A stretch of 29,237 bases of DNA. It comes from Loktanella sp. UBA3435 (GTDB lineage Bacteria > Pseudomonadota > Alphaproteobacteria > Rhodobacterales > Rhodobacteraceae). The translations under genes were made by a program, and so were the position numbers. Location of the stretch: positions 1,317 to 30,553 of the forward strand of contig DFSO01000063.1 in assembly GCA_002378665.1 (NCBI GenBank), read 5' to 3'. The notes under the pieces are model-generated. The model was not told where the DNA came from. It did no database searches and saw only the letters and a list, made by a program, of their open reading frames with translations. This document shows positions 25,445 through 29,237 of this stretch, one piece after another. Every line of letters begins with the position of its first letter. Positions within the stretch are counted from its first letter, which is position 1.

Positions 25445-25927
25445 TTAGGTCGCGTTATTTTCTTTGGGGTCGTCGCCGCGCTCCAACTTCAAAAGGGCGG
25501 TCGTTAAACTGTAATCTGCGTTCACGGCGTAATCGCTTTTGCACACGCGCCAGACGCCATCTTGGCGCTCTAGCACTGAAAAGCTGGGGAACGGGTCTTT
25601 GATGCGCTGGCTTCCTGACATCAAATGGGTGACATGCATTGCCTTGACGGTATCTGGCCCGTCAAAGTCGGCGGACATGCATTTTCGCACGATGTCGGTC
25701 ACTTGCTTTTCCGCAAAATAATCGCAATTCGCGTCGAAAACGAACTCCAAGTCCTCTTCGGTCCGCAAAATCCTTTTCGCGTCAAAGGTTGTGATCAAAT
25801 GCGGCAACGAGAAGGATTTAAAAAACGTCGGAAAGTCGCGTGACATGAGGGCCTGGCCCGTGATCGCAAGCAAGCCATCACTGATTGCGACGGCCTCTGG
25901 GTTAGATAAATCGGATTTTAAAGTCAT
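25445..25927 (-). CDS. NTF2/SnoaL-like protein 2
   Basis: About 160 residues from the ATG at 25927, which has GGGGGA just upstream. No membrane segment or signal is seen. The pattern of a long N-terminal helix (ISDGLLAITGQALMSRDFPT), SLPHLITTF, a further helix (TEEDLEFVFDANCDYF) and a final strand pair (FSVLERQDGVWRVCKSDYAV) suggests the cone-shaped NTF2/SnoaL fold. It is a paralogue of the protein at 26077-26511: both share a LP-xxxTT/xxxT segment followed by an E-D/G-LE helix. The role is unknown; its fixed place between fadA and fadJ suggests a part in acyl-CoA handling or control of the pathway, which is inference. A longer in-frame start at 25990 overlaps the preceding small frame. Confidence 0.7.
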   Translation of the reverse strand: MTLKSDLSNPEAVAISDGLLAITGQALMSRDFPTFFKSFSLPHLITTFDAKRILRTEEDLEFVFDANCDYFAEKQVTDIVRKCMSADFDGPDTVKAMHVTHLMSGSQRIKDPFPSFSVLERQDGVWRVCKSDYAVNADYSLTTALLKLERGDDPKENNAT

Positions 25928-26084
25928 TAAGTCCCCCGTTTTGCTTGTTCGGCGACGTGCCATTAGGTTGCTCAAATCCAAATCCTGCATTTATGGCATA
26001 ATCGATTTTGGAAACGCGCCAAGCGGCCACGTGACGCGTCGACACCATAAAGGCGGGGTTAGAACGGTCTAGGGTTTCAATCAT
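25902..26084 (-). CDS. 60-residue frame, probably a C-terminal remnant of a third NTF2-like paralogue
   Basis: The frame starts MIETLDRSNPAFMVSTRHVA and contains AWRVSKIDYAINAGFG, which matches WRVCKSDYAVNA in the neighbouring NTF2-like protein 2. Only the last strand pair of the fold is present, so it cannot form the domain alone. Its ATG lies 8 bases inside the end of the upstream gene, with GAGAGGGGGG in front, so it may well be translated. Its last 26 bases overlap the start of NTF2-like protein 2. The best reading is a tandem duplication that lost its N-terminal part; a short functional peptide is possible. Confidence 0.5.
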   Translation of the reverse strand: MIETLDRSNPAFMVSTRHVAAWRVSKIDYAINAGFGFEQPNGTSPNKQNGGLNDFKIRFI

Positions 26085-26511
26085 GTGTCTGCCCCCCCTC
26101 TCGATGCGGGCTGTGACCCGTCCATGAACTGTGCCCACGCGCGTTCAAAATCGCGGTCATCCGCCAGCGTCCATCCAATTGCGACATCAATGCCGACGAG
26201 GTGAAAGGCTCCGTGGCGCGCTGCCCGTGGCTCAAAAGTTCGGTGCGATAGGTGCAAATCACGGTGCCATCCTCGCAGTGTTCAATCGAAATCGGGATGC
26301 GGTGAACCGGATCAAGCTTCATCGTGTGGCATGCTTCAAGGTAGCGATTAAAGTCGGCCTCAAGCCCCTCAAGGTCATAGGACACAATGGGCCCAGTTTT
26401 GGTCACCACCGAAAAGGGGAGAACGATGCGATCCGCCCATAGCTGAAAATTCTCCGAGATAAAGCACTCGGAAATATCGGTCAGGAACGCATCGAACTCC
26501 GCTTGATTCAT
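26077..26511 (-). CDS. NTF2/SnoaL-like protein 1
   Basis: About 144 residues, starting MNQAEFDAFLTDISECFISE. The ATG shares one base with the thiolase stop (TAATG), so translation is coupled to fadA. The N-terminal helix, the segment VLPFSVVTKTGPIV, a second helix (LEGLEADFNRYLEACHTM), the strands SIEHCEDGTVICTYRTELLS and the last strand LDGRWRMTAILNA suggest the NTF2/SnoaL fold. It is a paralogue of the protein at 25445-25927. The family includes enzymes and regulators that bind small hydrophobic ligands; no catalytic set can be assigned. The last ~15 residues are polar and probably disordered. Confidence 0.72.
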   Translation of the reverse strand: MNQAEFDAFLTDISECFISENFQLWADRIVLPFSVVTKTGPIVSYDLEGLEADFNRYLEACHTMKLDPVHRIPISIEHCEDGTVICTYRTELLSHGQRATEPFTSSALMSQLDGRWRMTAILNARGHSSWTGHSPHREGGQTHD

Positions 26512-27722
26512 TAGACGCGCTCGATGATCGTCGCGGCACCCATGCCAGAGGCAATACACAAAGTCGCAAGGCCCGTCGATTTTCCTGTCCGCTCTAGCTC
26601 ATCCAGCAGCGTGCCGATGATAATCGCACCCGTTGCACCCAGCGGGTGACCCATAGCAATAGAGCCGCCATTCACGTTCACACGGTCCGCATCAACGTTA
26701 AACGCCTGCATGAAACGCAAGACAACCGAGGCAAACGCCTCGTTGACTTCAAACAAATCAATATCAGAAATCGACATGCCACTATCGCGCAAAATCTTTT
26801 CGGTCACTGGCGCAGGGCCGGTCAGCATGATCGTCGGATCGGTGCCAATCTTGGCCGTCGCGCGGATCACTGCGCGTGGCTTGAGACCCATCGCCTCGCC
26901 CCATTCCTTCGATCCAATCAGAACACCGGCCGCGCCGTCCACGATCCCAGAGGAGTTGCCCGCATGGTGAATGTGGTTGATCTTTTCCAGATGCGGGTAC
27001 TTCATCAGCGCGACCTTATCAAAGCCGGGCATGACCTCGCCCATCATCTGAAACGCAGGGTTCAGCGCACCAAGCGACTGCATATCGGTCTGCGGACGCA
27101 TGTATTCGTCGCGGTCCAAAATGGTCAAGCCATTGATATCCTTCACAGGCACCACGGATTTCGCAAAACGGTTATCGGCCCAAGCGGCAGCTGCACGCTT
27201 CTGGCTCTCGACCGCCAGCTTGTCGGCGTCATCACGGCTAAAGCCATATTCCGTCGCGATAATATCGGCAGAAATCCCCTGCGGGACAAAGTAGGTATCC
27301 ATCGCAATGCTTGGATCAACCGCAATCGCAGCCCCATCAGACCCCATCGGCACGCGGCCCATCATCTCGACACCACCCGCGATATAGGCACCACCAGCGC
27401 CGCCCTTAACTTGGTTCGCGGCCAAATTCACAGCCTCCATACCAGAGGCGCAGAAACGGTTGATCGCAAGGCCAGGGATCGATTGGTCAAGCTGCGACGC
27501 CAAAACAGCCGTCCGCGCAAGGCAACCACCTTGTTCGCCCACTTGGGTCACATTGCCCCAGATCACATCTTCAACGGCATGGCCCTCAAGGTTATTGCGG
27601 CTTTTCAGATCGTTCAACACACCCGCAGACAGGCGCGCAGAGGTCACCTCATGCAGGCTGCCATCTGGGCGGCCTTTGCCACGAGGGGTGCGGATTGCGT
27701 CGAAAATATAAGCTTCAGTCAT
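26511..27722 (-). CDS. fadA: Acetyl-CoA C-acyltransferase (3-ketoacyl-CoA thiolase)
   Basis: A 403-residue thiolase that cleaves 3-ketoacyl-CoA with CoA, the last step of beta-oxidation. The acyl-accepting cysteine is in INRFCASGMEAVNLAA (about residue 92). The catalytic histidine is in GGSIAMGHPLGATGA and the second cysteine in LATLCIASGMGAATI near the C-terminus. Length is normal. AAAGGAA lies 7 bases upstream of the ATG. Together with fadJ it forms the fatty-acid oxidation pair, but two NTF2-like genes and a remnant separate them. It lies 26 bases after the YidD-like gene on the same strand. Confidence 0.94.
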   Translation of the reverse strand: MTEAYIFDAIRTPRGKGRPDGSLHEVTSARLSAGVLNDLKSRNNLEGHAVEDVIWGNVTQVGEQGGCLARTAVLASQLDQSIPGLAINRFCASGMEAVNLAANQVKGGAGGAYIAGGVEMMGRVPMGSDGAAIAVDPSIAMDTYFVPQGISADIIATEYGFSRDDADKLAVESQKRAAAAWADNRFAKSVVPVKDINGLTILDRDEYMRPQTDMQSLGALNPAFQMMGEVMPGFDKVALMKYPHLEKINHIHHAGNSSGIVDGAAGVLIGSKEWGEAMGLKPRAVIRATAKIGTDPTIMLTGPAPVTEKILRDSGMSISDIDLFEVNEAFASVVLRFMQAFNVDADRVNVNGGSIAMGHPLGATGAIIIGTLLDELERTGKSTGLATLCIASGMGAATIIERV

Positions 27723-27748
27723 TTATCGGTTCCTTTAGGTCGAAATTA

Positions 27749-28147
27749 TTACCCGCAACTACAAACATCGCAGTCGGGGGTGCAATCAGTGGGCGCACAA
27801 CCGGAGGCATCCGGTTTGGGTGTTTCAGCGGCAACCGAACATGGCGCCCCGGCACATGGTGCAGCAGCACAAAGGGTCAGGTCGCACCAGTCAAAGTAAC
27901 CACGCGACTTTGTCTTCTTGCGCGGATTTTCCTTGTTCAATTCGTCAGCGGCATCTTTGCAGGCGGCCATTCTCACCTTTGCTTTTGGTAAAGCAGCCCA
28001 AAGCCCGTGATCCATTATTGCGTGCTTCAGAAATCCGGAACAGCCCGTGCCGCCATGCAGCACGCTATAAGCACACCTAAACCCTTTGCGAGGCGAGAGA
28101 CGGGTTTGATAAAATCCGATCCCTGATAAAGCGAGCTTTGAGATCAT
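27749..28147 (-). CDS. YidD-like protein with cysteine-rich C-terminal tail
   Basis: A 132-residue protein. Its first half resembles the YidD membrane-insertion-efficiency family: GIGFYQTRLSPRKGFRCAYS is the family's opening (FYQ..ISP..G..C.F.P), followed by TGCSGFLKHAIMDHGLW in place of TCSEYA..A...HG. Typical YidD proteins are only about 70-90 residues. Here a charged linker (ELNKENPRKKTKSRG) leads to a tail with nine cysteines in about 50 residues, ending CTPDCDVCSCG, suggestive of metal binding or disulfides. The start codon shares one base with the gst stop (TAATG). The usual yidD sits beside rnpA and rpmH; this copy sits in a gst-fadA context, so it is probably a specialised paralogue. 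The function is not known. Confidence 0.75.
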   Translation of the reverse strand: MISKLALSGIGFYQTRLSPRKGFRCAYSVLHGGTGCSGFLKHAIMDHGLWAALPKAKVRMAACKDAADELNKENPRKKTKSRGYFDWCDLTLCAAAPCAGAPCSVAAETPKPDASGCAPTDCTPDCDVCSCG

Positions 28148-28782
28148 TATGCGCGATCCGCCGGTGAGCCGGGCATCAAGTCATAGGGGTGTTTCCAACC
28201 GGGGGTGGCGGCAATCGCGTCCAGCCAGCGGTTGATATGGGGGTAATCGGCACGATCAAACGTGAACGGCTCGGGGTAATAAAGGTAACCCGCACAAGCG
28301 ATGTCGGCGATGGTCAGTTCTTCACCCGCCAAAAACGGGGTTATGGCCAATTGGGCTTCCATGATGGTCAAAGCAGCTGCAAGACGCATCGACATAAAGC
28401 CAATCACATCGGCATTGCGCTTCGCCTCAGGCAGAAAATTCATCTGAAACCGCAACATACCCGCAACGCCAGATACCTTGTGATTGTCAAAGAACATCCA
28501 GCGCAGAACCTCACGGCGCTCGGCCGCAGATTTGCCGCCCAACTTGCCAGACTTGGAACTGATATAATCTTGAATGACGCCCGATTGGGTCAGCACCAAA
28601 TCGCCGTCTTCCAACACAGGCACTTCGCCCATGACGTTTAACGCGCGGAACTCAGGGGTGCGGGTCGCACCATTGAAGAAATCGACATTAACAGGCTCCC
28701 ACTCCTGATCGGCAAGAGCCAATGTCAGGGCCGCCTTATAAGCGTTTCCACTTTCGCCAAAGCAATGCAGCTTCATGGTCAT
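28147..28782 (-). CDS. Glutathione S-transferase family protein
   Basis: About 211 residues. The thioredoxin-like N-terminal domain (KLHCFGESGNAYKAALTLAL, then GEVPVLEDGDLVLTQSGVI) carries the cis-proline VPVLED and the glutathione-contact QSG motif. The helical C-terminal domain has FLAGEELTIADIACAGYLYY, the conserved N-capping/hydrophobic-staple region of GSTs, and ends near WLDAIAATPGWKHPYDLMPG. The start is taken as the ATG at 28782, 9 bases after GGGAGG; the ATG at 28791 touches that site. It heads a - strand gene run through yidD-like and fadA to fadJ. The substrate is unknown. Confidence 0.88.
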   Translation of the reverse strand: MTMKLHCFGESGNAYKAALTLALADQEWEPVNVDFFNGATRTPEFRALNVMGEVPVLEDGDLVLTQSGVIQDYISSKSGKLGGKSAAERREVLRWMFFDNHKVSGVAGMLRFQMNFLPEAKRNADVIGFMSMRLAAALTIMEAQLAITPFLAGEELTIADIACAGYLYYPEPFTFDRADYPHINRWLDAIAATPGWKHPYDLMPGSPADRA

Positions 28783-28830
28783 GTCGGACATCCTCCCAGA
28801 TTTGACACCGTTTTGCAGGCGCCGTTTTTT

Positions 28831-29012
28831 GAGTATTTAAAACAAAGCGAGACTAAGGCCTGCGCTATTAACTCTTACTTAATCACGATGGGCAAATCTT
28901 TTAGGGCGGTACAGGCTGGAGAGCCGATGACCGCACAAAGCGAGGCTCCGATGCTCTTTAACAATAGAGTTTTGAGTGTCGGACCCTTTCCCTCGCTTTG
29001 TTTCAAATACTC
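28831..29012. repeat. 21-bp inverted repeat flanking 140 bases
   Basis: The left arm GAGTATTTAAAACAAAGCGAG (28831-28851, written 5' to 3' minus nothing) is the reverse complement of 28992-29012 with one mismatch; the shared core is GAAACAAAGCGAG versus AAAACAAAGCGAG. A third partial copy ACAAAGCGAG lies at 28935-28944. No coding gene is seen between the arms and no target-site duplication flanks them. Confidence 0.6.
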
Positions 29013-29017
29013 ATCTT

Positions 29018-29230
29018 TCACCGCTTGCGGGCCTCCAACTCATTCTGAAACATCCGCAAACGCTGGCCAAAAGTGTCCTCATTGATCACCGAATTGAAGT
29101 TCTCGAACAAAAATGACAAGGCCTCGCCTTCCTCTAACTTACTGTCCGCAGCAAAGCGCTTGAGCCTGCGGTACCCATCCTCCGTCATAGCAACGGGGAA
29201 ACGGCGGGTCAGTTTCAAGCGCTTTGGCAT
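29018..29230 (-). CDS. Small ribbon-helix-helix-like protein
   Basis: A 70-residue protein starting MPKRLKLTRRFPVAMTEDGY and continuing RRLKRFAADSKLEEGEALSF. The pattern is a basic N-terminal strand (KLTRRFPVAMT), a helix (EDGYRRLKRFAADS) and a second helix after a turn (LEEGEALSFLFENFNSVI), as in CopG/Arc-type ribbon-helix-helix DNA-binding proteins. The C-terminal helix is rich in charged residues. The start codon is only 7 bases from the window edge, so its promoter and upstream partner are not visible. It may be an antitoxin or a stand-alone regulator; a toxin gene is not seen downstream. The right arm of the 21-bp inverted repeat begins 6 bases after its stop. Confidence 0.6.
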   Translation of the reverse strand: MPKRLKLTRRFPVAMTEDGYRRLKRFAADSKLEEGEALSFLFENFNSVINEDTFGQRLRMFQNELEARKR

Positions 29231-29237
29231 GTTTTAG

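Noticed and set aside
23816..25507. 563-codon open frame on the + strand opposite fadJ
   Set aside because: Antisense shadow, extremely rich in His and Arg, no start signal; fadJ on the other strand has all catalytic motifs.
26646..27899. 417-codon open frame on the + strand opposite fadA
   Set aside because: Same kind of shadow; it also runs through the end of fadA and the YidD-like gene without respecting their boundaries.
28852..28991. Small coding frame between the arms of the 21-bp inverted repeat
   Set aside because: A frame starting near 28888 runs without a ribosome binding site into the antisense of the ribbon-helix-helix gene; it has no protein-like pattern.

Overview
The window looks like a chromosomal segment of an alphaproteobacterium of the Rhodobacteraceae (roseobacter-type). 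This is inferred from the gene repertoire: a fused NADP-malic enzyme/phosphotransacetylase-like MaeB, a PrpE propionyl-CoA synthetase, a compact cdd-deoA-deoB-add-upp salvage operon, SPOR and degenerate M48-like envelope proteins, and a fadA/fadJ beta-oxidation pair. Moderate-to-high GC coding sequence and Shine-Dalgarno starts of the GGAG/GGGAGG type agree with this. No rRNA, tRNA, CRISPR array, integrase or transposase was seen. The content is mostly core metabolism.

Layout. 1-5626: an alpha/beta hydrolase (-), two uncharacterised (+) genes, serine hydroxymethyltransferase glyA (-), divergent NAD kinase nadK (+), and a gamma-glutamylputrescine-oxidase-like flavoprotein (-). 5627-8260: an inverted pair of REP-like palindromes, propionyl-CoA synthetase prpE (-), and a 490-base interval holding a probable 31-codon gene with its own promoter, ribosome binding site and strong terminator. 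8260-11750: maeB (-) and a divergent VOC-plus-double-cupin protein (+), separated by a perfect 20-bp palindrome. 11805-16313: the nucleoside salvage operon cdd-deoA-deoB-add-upp (+), genes touching or overlapping, closed by a 12-bp hairpin. 16389-18965: a secreted Cys-pair/SPOR protein (+) convergent with a membrane-anchored M48-like protein that lacks HExxH (-). 19026-22260: an acyl-CoA synthetase (-) and a divergent DMT exporter-sulfotransferase pair (+). 22265-23067: a decayed surface-lipoprotein pseudogene (-). 23204-28782: a probable seven-gene operon (-) reading gst, yidD-like, fadA, NTF2-like 1, a 60-codon remnant, NTF2-like 2, fadJ, ending in a clear intrinsic terminator. 28831-29230: a 21-bp inverted repeat and a small ribbon-helix-helix-like gene.

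How the genes work together. The salvage operon deaminates cytidine and adenosine nucleosides, phosphorolyses pyrimidine deoxynucleosides, converts the pentose 1-phosphate to the 5-phosphate and recaptures uracil. PrpE, the acyl-CoA synthetase, FadA/FadJ and MaeB fit growth on fatty or short-chain acids, with MaeB linking C4 acids to pyruvate and NADPH. I saw no clear new defence or mobile system. The most distinctive items are the small terminator-bounded gene, the GTAG-headed REP family, the doubly broken lipoprotein gene, the Cys-rich YidD-like protein and paralogous NTF2-like proteins inside the beta-oxidation operon, and the 21-bp inverted repeat near the right end.
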